Of a stretch of 64,000 nt of DNA, positions 34,808-42,294 are shown piece by piece. The first letter of the stretch is position 1. Each line of letters starts with the position of its first letter. The notes beneath the pieces are model-generated. The model made no database searches. It was not told the DNA's origin and saw nothing but the letters and a program-made list of their open reading frames with translations. The translations under genes were made by a program, and so were the position numbers. The stretch lies in assembly GCA_016793805.1 (NCBI GenBank), contig JAEUIZ010000035.1, positions 1-64,000 of the forward strand, given 5' to 3'. The DNA is from Phycisphaerae bacterium (GTDB lineage: Bacteria > Planctomycetota > Phycisphaerae > Phycisphaerales > UBA1924).

Positions 34808-34836
34808 AGGATATGCGGCGGATGTTGCCGCCGCAA
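34808..34836 (-). promoter_or_regulatory. Probable promoter of the RNase E/G gene
   Basis: TTGCGG (34831-34836), 17-nt spacer, TATCCT (34808-34813) on the minus strand. It would give a leader of about 455 nt. Confidence 0.45.
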
Positions 34837-34844
34837 CTCGCGGG

Positions 34845-35344
34845 TTACGGGCACCCGCCCGAGCAGGCCGCGGCCCATTGGGACATGTACTGCAACCGAT
34901 CCGGCGGCGAGACCTCGCCGTCGCCGTCCATGTCCGCGCCGGCAGAGCCGGCGGCGTAGTTGGCGTTGAACGCCCTGGCGTCCCCGCCGTCGATCACGCC
35001 GCTGCCGTCGTAGACCACCACGCACGCGATGTTCACGATCCGTCGGACGTAGGCGTTGAACGCGCCTTCCTCGGTTGTCATGTAACACACGGCCGTCACG
35101 CAACGTGTGATCGAGACATGACTTGCATACTGTTATAACTCGACACCAGCCCGCACAGCACGGCCGCGATGAACTCGTTCTGGTTGGTGCGGCTGAGCGC
35201 GATGTCGGTCTCGCCGTAGTACACGGGCGACGGCCCTTGCGGATCGTTCACGCGCACCTTGTCGAAGACGACCTGCCCGTTGACGTCTGACGCAGCCGAC
35301 GTCGCGAGCAGCACGCAGGGCACGACACGGATCGAGATCAGCAT
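34845..35344 (-). pseudogene. Relic of a secreted dockerin-bearing protein
   Basis: Two pieces in different frames. The 5' piece (35096-35344, 82 codons) has a signal peptide (MLISIRVVPCVLLATSAASD) and a mature start, VVFDKVRVNDPQGPSPVYYG ... NEFIAA, like the N-terminus of BNR/sialidase-type secreted proteins. The 3' piece (34845-35099) encodes a dockerin-like end: YDGSGVIDGGDARAFNANY and ADMDGDGEVSPPDRLQYM. The central several hundred codons expected between them are missing, so this is a deletion remnant, not a simple frameshift. Confidence 0.65.
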
Positions 35345-35356
35345 GACGATCTTCCT

Positions 35357-35551
35357 GTGCCGCCGGGATACATTCGTTCGGCGGCGTGGGCAGTGTCGGT
35401 GGTGGACGGCATTACTTATGTCGGCGGCTCGGCGACGCGCGACATCCAGAACCCCAAGGCCTTCGTCTGGACCCTCGTCCCCGCGCCCGGTCTCGCCGCG
35501 CTCCTCGTGGCCGCGGGCGTGCTCGCGCGAGGACGGCGACGCCGAGCCTGA
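35357..35551 (+). pseudogene. Relic: C-terminal end of a HAF-repeat PEP-CTERM protein
   Basis: The 64-codon frame has AAWAVSVVDGITYVGGSAT and AFVW, as in HAF extracellular repeats, then VPAPGLAALLVAAGVLARG plus Arg, a PEP-CTERM-type tail. It has no signal peptide and only the last repeat, so it is the 3' remnant of a larger gene. It starts 12 nt from the opposite-strand relic, so the region looks like a deletion junction. Confidence 0.6.
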
Positions 35552-35579
35552 GCCGTCCCGGCGATGGGGCAGGGGCGTG

Positions 35580-36698
35580 CTACGCGCCGGCCTTCATCAG
35601 TTTCGCGATGGTCTCGTCGAAGGCGGGGTCGGCGGGGTGGCCGGCCCAGACGATCGTGCCGTCGCGGCCGATGATGAAGGCGTGGGGGATGCCGGTGACG
35701 CCGTAGGCGCGGATAGTCTGGCTGCGCGTCCCGATGACGTAGCGCATGTCGCGGTCCTTGACGAACTTGGTCACCGGCTCGGTCGCCTGATCGGTGAGCG
35801 AGAGGAGGACGAGGCCCTTGGGCCCGTACTCGTCGTGGATCTTGTTGAGGTGCGGGATGCCGGCGACGCACGGGCCGCACCAGGTCGCCCAGAACTCGAC
35901 GACGACGACCTTGCCTTTGAGGGACTCGAGCGCGGGCGGCTCCTTGCCGGTCCAGTTGAGCCACGCCTCCGCGGCGACGGGGGGCGGGACGGAGCCGACC
36001 TTGGGCGGGGCGGCGGCGGCCTGGAGTTTGATCGTGCTGCGGCCGTCGGGGAGCGTCTGGGTGTCGAGGAACGGCTCGCGGTCGGCGAGGGTGAGGGCAT
36101 GGAACTTGTCGTGCGGGAGCGAGTGCGAGTAGTACCGCTTGGCGGACTCGTAGCCGATCGAGTTGAGCGTGAGGCTGGGCGTGGGCGAACTCGCCCAGAA
36201 TGCGACGCGGACCGTCGAGCCGGGCTTGGCGACCTCGTCGATCGGGATGAGGAACGAGTCCACGCGGACCTTGCCGCCGACGTGGTCCACGTACTGGATC
36301 GACCCGCGGCCCTTGGAATCGGACTGCAGGCCCGTGCTCATGCCCTCGCCGAGTTCGACGGAGTAGTGCAGCCCGGGGAGTTTGGGCCAGGGATTCAGCG
36401 CGTACGAGCGATCGACCTTGGCGGTGATCTTGCCGTCGGCGTCGGCGTCGATGGCGAGATTGGACCAGTCCCCGATGTCGCGGCCGTCGTCGGTGAGCCC
36501 GTTGGCGGGGTCGTTGTCGGTCCACAGGACGGCTTGGACGAAGAGGTACTGGCGGTCGGAGGCGACGGCCAGGCGCAACGCGGGCGTGTCGCAGAGGATG
36601 GCCGCGTCCTTCTGCGGGAACCCGAAGGCGCCGTCGGACTTGAGGTCCCCCGCAAGAGCGGGCGAGGCGGCGAGCAAGACGGCGGCGAGGTGCTTCAT
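35580..36698 (-). CDS. Exported protein: CBM9/DOMON-like domain fused to TlpA-type thioredoxin, 372 aa
   Basis: Signal peptide MKHLAAVLLAASPALAG. The first about 200 residues look like a CBM9/DOMON-type beta sandwich (LRLAVASDRQYLFVQAVLW, DWSNLAIDADADGKITAKVD). The rest is a thioredoxin domain with VVVEFWATWCGPCVAGIPHL (redox-active WCGPC) and GVTGIPHAFIIGRDG (cis-Pro). Probably a periplasmic thiol-disulfide oxidoreductase; the N-terminal domain may bind sugar, haem or a partner. CGGAG lies before the ATG. Confidence 0.85.
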   Translation of the reverse strand: MKHLAAVLLAASPALAGDLKSDGAFGFPQKDAAILCDTPALRLAVASDRQYLFVQAVLWTDNDPANGLTDDGRDIGDWSNLAIDADADGKITAKVDRSYALNPWPKLPGLHYSVELGEGMSTGLQSDSKGRGSIQYVDHVGGKVRVDSFLIPIDEVAKPGSTVRVAFWASSPTPSLTLNSIGYESAKRYYSHSLPHDKFHALTLADREPFLDTQTLPDGRSTIKLQAAAAPPKVGSVPPPVAAEAWLNWTGKEPPALESLKGKVVVVEFWATWCGPCVAGIPHLNKIHDEYGPKGLVLLSLTDQATEPVTKFVKDRDMRYVIGTRSQTIRAYGVTGIPHAFIIGRDGTIVWAGHPADPAFDETIAKLMKAGA

Positions 36699-36724
36699 GG
36701 GGCGCTCCGGGGGTCTGCGAAAGG

Positions 36725-37147
36725 TTAGGGCCGAGGATGCGGAGCGGGGGGGAGGTGCATCTGGTAGTGCGAGAGGATGAGCCGAGAGACGGCCTGATCG
36801 CCGAAGAGTCCGACGCGGATGGCGACCTTGGTGACCCCCGGAGTTCGTCGCGTGAGCGTCACGCCCAGCGAGTGCCCGTCGCTTTCGGTGGCGACGATGA
36901 GGGCGGAGTTGGACCTGAGTTTGGCGGAGGTGATGGTGAATCGGAGTTCAGCGAGGGCGGCCTGGGCAGCAGCAAAGGCCTCGTCGAGGTTGGCGGCATG
37001 GGCGGCCTGGAGTTGCCCGTCGATGTAGGCGGCGGTGCCGGCCTGCAGGGCGCTCACGCTGGCGGTGGCCACCACGACCGGGGTCGCGCAGGCGGCGAGG
37101 GCGGCGGCGCAGGCCGCGGGCGCGATGAGAGCGCGTGCGGCGGTCAT
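36725..37147 (-). CDS. DUF3568-family lipoprotein, 140 aa
   Basis: Lipoprotein signal with LAAC lipobox (residues 17-20), then VSALQAGTAAYIDGQLQA and AELRFTITSAKLRSNSALIV, LGVTLTRRTPGVTKVAIRVG, the DUF3568 pattern. Outer-membrane or periplasmic location likely; function unknown. The start overlaps the acs stop by ATGA (37144-37147), so expression is coupled to acs. Confidence 0.82.
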   Translation of the reverse strand: MTAARALIAPAACAAALAACATPVVVATASVSALQAGTAAYIDGQLQAAHAANLDEAFAAAQAALAELRFTITSAKLRSNSALIVATESDGHSLGVTLTRRTPGVTKVAIRVGLFGDQAVSRLILSHYQMHLPPAPHPRP

Positions 37148-39180
37148 TCCTCGTCGCTCTCGCGGAGTTTGGCCACGACGCTGAAGTCCTCGAGCGTGGT
37201 GGTGTCCTGCGTGATCTTCTGGACGCCCGCGGCGACATCGCGCAGCAGGCGGCGCATGATCTTTCCGGAGCGCGTCTTGGGGAGGGCGTCGGTGAACCGG
37301 ATCTGGTCCGGGCGCGCCAGGCCCCCGATCTCCTTGGCGACGTGCGCCGCGAGTTCGTCCTTGAGCGCCTGGTCCGGGGCGCGGCCGCTCTTGGCCTTGA
37401 GGGTGACAAAGGCGCAGATGCCGGTGCCCTTGATCTCGTGGGGCATCCCGACGACGGCGGCCTCGGCGACGGCGGGGTGGGCCACGAGCGCGGACTCGAC
37501 CTCCATCGTGCCCAGCCGGTGCCCGGAGACGTTGATCACGTCGTCCACTCGGCCCATGACCCAGAAAAACCCATCGGCGTCGCGTCGGGCGCCGTCGGCG
37601 GAGAAGTAGTACGGCGCGGGCGAGGCTGAGCCTGCGGCGCCGCCCGGTGCCGGCCCCTTGACGCGGGCCCAGTACGAGGCGACAAAGCGGGCGCGATCGC
37701 CGTGGACGCCCCGGAGCATGCCGGGCCAGGGGCGACGGATCACCAGCAGCCCGCCCTGGTTGTGCGGGAGTTCCTCGCCCTGCTCGTTGACGACGGCGGC
37801 ATCGATCCCGAGCATCGGGAGCGTGCATGACCCGGGCTTGGTGGGGATCGCGCCGGGCATCGGCGTGATGACGTGGCCCCCGGTCTCGGTCTGCCAATAG
37901 GTATCGACGATCGGGCACCGTCCGCGGCCGATCGTGTCGCGGTACCACATCCAGGCCTCGGGGTTGATGGGCTCGCCGACGGTGCCGAGGACGCGGAGGC
38001 TGGAGAGGTCGTGCTTGGCGGGGTGCTCGTCGCCCCACTTCATGAAGGTTCGGATGGCGGTGGGCGCGGTGTAGAGCTGCGTGACCTTGTGCCGCTCGAC
38101 GATGTCCCAGAAGCGGTCGGGCGCGGGGGCGTTGGGGGCGCCCTCATAGATGAGCACGGGGACGCGGTGCGGCATCACGCCGTAGATCACGTAGGAGTGC
38201 CCCGTGACCCAGCCGATGTCGGCGGTGCACCAGAACAACTGGTCGTTGTCGGGGAAGAGGTTGAAGACCAGGCGTGCCGTCATGGCGGTGTAGACGAGGT
38301 ACCCGCCGGTGGTGTGGACGATGCCCTTGGGCTTGCCGGTGGAGCCCGAGGTGTAGAGGAGGAAGAGCATGTCCTCGCTGTCCATGGGCTCGCAGGGGCA
38401 GGCATCGGCGGCGGTGGCCATCGCGTCGTGCCACCAGCGATCCCGCGGGCGCGACGCCGCGGCGGCGCCCGTGCGCTTCACGACGACGACCGAGCGGACC
38501 TCGTGCCCCTGCGCGGCCAGCGCGTCGCACGCCACGTCCACGTTCTTCTTCAGCGGGACGATCTCGCCGCGGCGATAGCCCCCGTCGGCGGTCACGATGA
38601 CCCGGCTCTTGGCGTCGAGCACGCGCTCCACGATCGCGTGCGGCGCGAAGCCCCCGAAGATCACGGAGTGCGCCGCCCCGATTCGCGCGCACGCCAGGAC
38701 CGCGACGACGAGTTCGGGAATCATGGGCATGTAGATCGTGACCACGTCGCCCTTGGCCACGCCCAGCCCCTTGAGGACGTTGGCAAACTTGCTCGTCTGC
38801 ACCTGCAACTCGCGGTAGGTGAGCCGGCGGATCTCGGGTTTGCCGCCGGGCATGGGCTCGCCCTCCCAGACGAGGCCTACGTCGTCGCCGGCCTTGGCGC
38901 GGACGTGGCGATCCACGCAGTTGTCGCAGGCGTTGATCCGCCCGCCGACGAACCACTTCGCGTCCGGGGGGTTCCAGTCGAGGACGCGCGTCCAGGGCTT
39001 GGTCCAGTGCAACTGCCGGGCCTGGGCCTCCCAGAACCCGCGGTAGTCCTCCAGCGATTGCCGGTGCAAGTCGCGGTACTTCTCGATGGACTCGACGTGC
39101 CAGCGCGGCATCCGGGCGTCGGCGGGGTGCGGGGGCTGAAAGACGCGGCTCTCATGGAGCACGGATTCGATGCTCGACAT
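37144..39180 (-). CDS. acs: Acetyl-CoA synthetase (AMP-forming), 678 aa
   Basis: Activates acetate to acetyl-CoA via acetyl-AMP. Diagnostic segments: YTSGSTGKPKGIVHTTGGYL (P-loop), DIGWVTGHSYVIYG, DTYWQTETGGHVITPMPG, ISGHRLGTMEVESALV-type hinge and PKTRSGKIMRRLLRD with the catalytic and acetylatable Lys. An insertion rich in Ala/Gly (about residues 505-525) precedes PYYFSADGA. Length is near the family norm (652 aa in E. coli). Leads a two-gene operon with the DUF3568 lipoprotein. A TATCCT box lies at 39206-39211. Confidence 0.95.
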   Translation of the reverse strand: MSSIESVLHESRVFQPPHPADARMPRWHVESIEKYRDLHRQSLEDYRGFWEAQARQLHWTKPWTRVLDWNPPDAKWFVGGRINACDNCVDRHVRAKAGDDVGLVWEGEPMPGGKPEIRRLTYRELQVQTSKFANVLKGLGVAKGDVVTIYMPMIPELVVAVLACARIGAAHSVIFGGFAPHAIVERVLDAKSRVIVTADGGYRRGEIVPLKKNVDVACDALAAQGHEVRSVVVVKRTGAAAASRPRDRWWHDAMATAADACPCEPMDSEDMLFLLYTSGSTGKPKGIVHTTGGYLVYTAMTARLVFNLFPDNDQLFWCTADIGWVTGHSYVIYGVMPHRVPVLIYEGAPNAPAPDRFWDIVERHKVTQLYTAPTAIRTFMKWGDEHPAKHDLSSLRVLGTVGEPINPEAWMWYRDTIGRGRCPIVDTYWQTETGGHVITPMPGAIPTKPGSCTLPMLGIDAAVVNEQGEELPHNQGGLLVIRRPWPGMLRGVHGDRARFVASYWARVKGPAPGGAAGSASPAPYYFSADGARRDADGFFWVMGRVDDVINVSGHRLGTMEVESALVAHPAVAEAAVVGMPHEIKGTGICAFVTLKAKSGRAPDQALKDELAAHVAKEIGGLARPDQIRFTDALPKTRSGKIMRRLLRDVAAGVQKITQDTTTLEDFSVVAKLRESDEE

Positions 39181-39249
39181 CGGGCTTCTCCATCCGGACC
39201 CGAAGAGGATACCGGGCGCGGCCGGCGCGGGTGAAGCGTCGCGCGGTGT

Positions 39250-39702
39250 TCACTCTTCTACGCGGACCAGCGGGCGAAGGCGCTCCATGATCTTTGGACC
39301 GATGCCCGAGACGTTATCGAGGTCCTCGACGGATCGGAAACGACCGGCGGCGGCGCGGTAGTCGATGATGCGCTTGGCCAGCGCGGGACCGATCCCGGGC
39401 AGGAGTTCCAGTTCGGCGGCGGTGGCGGTGTTGAGGTCGACGCGCGGATCGGTCCGCGCGGGCGTCTCGGATGCCGGGGAGGCTGGCGGGTGCGGGGTGG
39501 AAAGTCGCTGGGAGTCGCTCGGACCCGCAACGACTCTCGCCCGGCCGCCCGCTGGGGCGATCGTCGCCGTCTGGCCCTGAACGGGCTCGATCCGCGCGGG
39601 GCGTCGGGACGAGACCGACGCCGCGACCCCGATGACCGAGGCGGAGCCGAGCACGACGACGGCGGCCCACTTGGCGGGCTGTCGGGTCCAGGAGTCGAGC
39701 AC
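39250..39702 (-). CDS. ComEA-like helix-hairpin-helix protein, 150 aa
   Basis: One TM segment (about 12-30), a Pro/Ala/Ser linker, and a C-terminal double HhH: DLNTATAAELELLPGIGPAL and RFRSVEDLDNVSGIGPKIME. This is the ComEA layout, a periplasmic DNA-binding receptor for transformation. GTG start at 39702 with TAGACT 6 nt upstream. No other competence gene is in the window, so the transformation role is inferred from the family. Confidence 0.85.
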   Translation of the reverse strand: MLDSWTRQPAKWAAVVVLGSASVIGVAASVSSRRPARIEPVQGQTATIAPAGGRARVVAGPSDSQRLSTPHPPASPASETPARTDPRVDLNTATAAELELLPGIGPALAKRIIDYRAAAGRFRSVEDLDNVSGIGPKIMERLRPLVRVEE

Positions 39703-39708
39703 GCGGAG

Positions 39709-39714
39709 AGTCTA
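39709..39714 (-). promoter_or_regulatory. Probable -10 element (TAGACT) of the ComEA-like gene
   Basis: TAGACT on the minus strand ends 6 nt before the GTG at 39702; no Shine-Dalgarno sequence. Confidence 0.45.
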
Positions 39715-41283
39715 CCGCCGGGCGAGCATGGCGCGGCGGAGGTCGATCATCGCCCCGGCCGCGGGCTTGGGGGCACCGGCATCGGTGAGGAGCCCGCCCG
39801 CGGGCATGTCGGCCTCGGGCGAGTCGTGCAGGTCCTGCCAGCAGACGCTGACGACAAAGGGCTTGGCGGCGGCGATGGCCAGCGCCTCGCGGAGCCAGCG
39901 GGCCTGGGTCTCGGGCGTCCATCCCCCGCCCCACGCGCCCGCGTGCGTCGCCTCGGCCGGGGGCTGGCTCGGAACTCCCATCGCGGTGACGGCGATCGGG
40001 CGGTCGAGTTCGGCGTAGCGGTCGAGGAGTTCGGAGAGGGCCATGAGGTCGCGCGTAAGGCGGCCCTGGTCGGGCTGGCCCAGTTGCAGCCGCAGGCCGA
40101 AGGCGTCCACCATCACCCCCGCCTGGGCGACGGCATCGGCGTACATCTTCGGGGGCATCGAGCGCTTGTTGCGGGCGTGGTACTCGCCCCAGGGGCGGCT
40201 GATCTCGACCTGCACCTTGCCAGCGGGGTGCAACTTTTTCACGAGCACCGCGCACAAGCGGGTGAGGTCCATCATGCGCTCGAGGGTGAGCGCGAAACTC
40301 TCGTTGACGTGGAGGCCCGAGCAGACGGTCCAGCGCGAGACGGTCCGCCGGTAGCGTGTGACCAGGGCCTTGACGTGCTCGTAGACCAGTTCGCGGAGCG
40401 TCTCGTAGTCGTGCTCCCAGATATAGAGCCACTCGGGGACGCACAACTCGCGGAAGTCGATGAGGGGCCCGGCCACGACCCCGACCTTTGCCTGCCGAAC
40501 CGCCCACTCGATCCAGCGATCGGTCTTGGCGAAGGCGTACTTGCCCTCGGTCGGCTCCATATCCACCCACCGCATCGGGACGGTGACGAAGTCGAGGCTC
40601 CCGGCGACGCGCGTCAGGGGCTCGCCGAAGGCATTGGGCGAGATCGCCACGCCCAGCAGCGCGGGCTGCGGGAGCACCAGCCCGACGCCGTCGGGGTGCT
40701 TCACGGCCCCCTCGGGCAGGGCGCGGTCCGGCCCGGCGTCCTGGGACCGCTCGCTGGCGTCGTCGAAGAGCGAGCGGTCGAGCCGGGCCTTGATCTGTCG
40801 ATCCGACTGCAGGAGCGCCAGGCGTTCGCTGGCCTCGATCGACAGGGCCAGGGCGCGTCGGGCGATGGCGTCGGCGACCGCGGGCCCGTCGTGGCGGAGG
40901 GCCACGAGGGCGGAGGTGAACTCCACCCGAGCCCGCTCGAAGAGGGCCATGATCGGGTCATCCGGCGGGAGTTCGAAGAGACCCCATTGCTCGAGTTTGT
41001 TCAGGACGAGCATGATCCGGTGCCGGGCCAGTTCCAGCGCCAGGACGTAGGGCTCGGGCCTCGGGGGCAGGAGGCAGGTGCGGAGGTACAGGCGGGCGTC
41101 GCCTACGGGGAAGAGGACGCACAGGCCGGCGGCGTCGGCCGAGGGCTTCTCGGCGACGATCCAGCCATCGCGGAAGGTGAGTTCGGCCTGCACCGGAAGT
41201 TCGTCGGACCCCAGCAAGTAGGCCTGGTCGAGGGGCCAGTCGCTCGCGGGCGCGTCCTGGTTCCAGACGGCGAACTTCCACAT
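39712..41283 (-). CDS. GH10-like (xylanase-fold) protein, 523 aa
   Basis: An N-terminal domain of about 200 residues is followed by a GH10-type TIM barrel: VPMRWVDMEPTEGKYAFAKT, VVAGPLIDFRELCVPEWLYI, and SGLHVNESFALTLERMMDL, where the Glu sits at the acid/base position. The region where GH10 has its nucleophile (ITELD) reads RPIAVTAMGVPSQPP, without an acidic residue, so catalysis of the classical type is doubtful. No signal peptide, so probably cytoplasmic. CGGAGG precedes the ATG. Confidence 0.7.
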   Translation of the reverse strand: MWKFAVWNQDAPASDWPLDQAYLLGSDELPVQAELTFRDGWIVAEKPSADAAGLCVLFPVGDARLYLRTCLLPPRPEPYVLALELARHRIMLVLNKLEQWGLFELPPDDPIMALFERARVEFTSALVALRHDGPAVADAIARRALALSIEASERLALLQSDRQIKARLDRSLFDDASERSQDAGPDRALPEGAVKHPDGVGLVLPQPALLGVAISPNAFGEPLTRVAGSLDFVTVPMRWVDMEPTEGKYAFAKTDRWIEWAVRQAKVGVVAGPLIDFRELCVPEWLYIWEHDYETLRELVYEHVKALVTRYRRTVSRWTVCSGLHVNESFALTLERMMDLTRLCAVLVKKLHPAGKVQVEISRPWGEYHARNKRSMPPKMYADAVAQAGVMVDAFGLRLQLGQPDQGRLTRDLMALSELLDRYAELDRPIAVTAMGVPSQPPAEATHAGAWGGGWTPETQARWLREALAIAAAKPFVVSVCWQDLHDSPEADMPAGGLLTDAGAPKPAAGAMIDLRRAMLARR

Positions 41284-41356
41284 CGCGCGGCCTACCTCCG
41301 GGGCCCGCCGGCCCGGCGGGTGAGCGGGGATGCTAGGGCGGGCCCCTCGGGCTCGG

Positions 41357-41362
41357 TACGAT
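41357..41362 (+). promoter_or_regulatory. Probable -10 element (TACGAT) of purC
   Basis: TACGAT ends 5 nt before the purC ATG at 41368; no Shine-Dalgarno sequence. Confidence 0.45.
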
Positions 41363-41367
41363 GCGGC

Positions 41368-42294
41368 ATGACACCGCCGGCCCTGTTCGTGTCGGATCTG
41401 AACCTGCCCGGGCGACGGCAGGGGAAGGTGCGCGACGTGTACGACCTGCCCCCCGACGCGGGGGGCGGTCGGCTGCTGATGGTCGCCACGGACCGGATCT
41501 CCGCCTTCGACGTGGTGATGCCAACGCCTGTGCCGGGCAAGGGGGTGCTGCTCACGGAGATCGCGGCGTGGTGGTTCGGGTTCATTGAGGCGCGGGGTCT
41601 GGCCAGAACGCATCTGCTCTCGACGCGGGTGGAGGACATCCCGGAGGCCGCGTTCACGCGATCGACGCCGCGCGAGGCGCTGCGGGGGCGGGTGACGATC
41701 GGGCGGGCGTGCCGGGTGGTCCCGATCGAGTGCGTGGTGCGTGGGTACCTCGAGGGCTCGGGGTGGGCGGAGTACGAGGCGACGGGCGCGGTCTGCGGGG
41801 TGCCGCTGCCGCGGGGCATCCGTCGCTGCGAGCGGCTGCCGGAGCCCATCTTCACCCCCGCGACCAAGGCCGAGCAGGGTCACGACGAGAACGTGACGTT
41901 CGAGTCGGCGTCGGCGCGGGTCGGGGCGGGGCTGATGGAGCGCCTGCGGACGATGTCGCTGGCGATCTATGCGGCGGCGGCGGGGCACGCGCGGGAACGC
42001 GGGATCATCATCGCCGACACCAAGTTCGAGTTTGGGCTTGACTCCCGCGGCGAGCCCGTGCTGATCGACGAGGCGCTCACGCCCGACAGTTCGCGGTTCT
42101 GGCCCGTGGATCGGTACGAGCCGGGCCGGCCGCAGGCGAGTTTCGACAAGCAGTTCCTGCGAGAGTACCTGCAAGGGCTCGTGGACGCGAGGCGGTGGCG
42201 GAAGGAGCCGCCGGGCCCGGAACTGCCGGCGCAGATCGTCGAGCAGACGTTGGCGAAGTATCGCGAGGCGCGCGATCGCCTCTGCGTCGAGTAG
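41368..42294 (+). CDS. purC: Phosphoribosylaminoimidazole-succinocarboxamide synthase, 308 aa
   Basis: SAICAR synthetase of purine synthesis. GRRQGKVRDVYDLP, VATDRISAFDVVMPTPVPGK, PIECVVRGYLEGSGWAEY, IIIADTKFEFGLD and LIDEALTPDSSRFWP are all canonical. The length is that of the longer, yeast-like bacterial type (about 300 aa). Convergent with the operon ending at 42295, with stops abutting. Confidence 0.95.
   Translation: MTPPALFVSDLNLPGRRQGKVRDVYDLPPDAGGGRLLMVATDRISAFDVVMPTPVPGKGVLLTEIAAWWFGFIEARGLARTHLLSTRVEDIPEAAFTRSTPREALRGRVTIGRACRVVPIECVVRGYLEGSGWAEYEATGAVCGVPLPRGIRRCERLPEPIFTPATKAEQGHDENVTFESASARVGAGLMERLRTMSLAIYAAAAGHARERGIIIADTKFEFGLDSRGEPVLIDEALTPDSSRFWPVDRYEPGRPQASFDKQFLREYLQGLVDARRWRKEPPGPELPAQIVEQTLAKYREARDRLCVE

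Noticed and set aside
34845-35344. A single frameshift or sequencing error in an otherwise complete gene
   Set aside because: The part between the N-terminal and dockerin pieces is too short for a complete secreted protein; a deletion explains it better.
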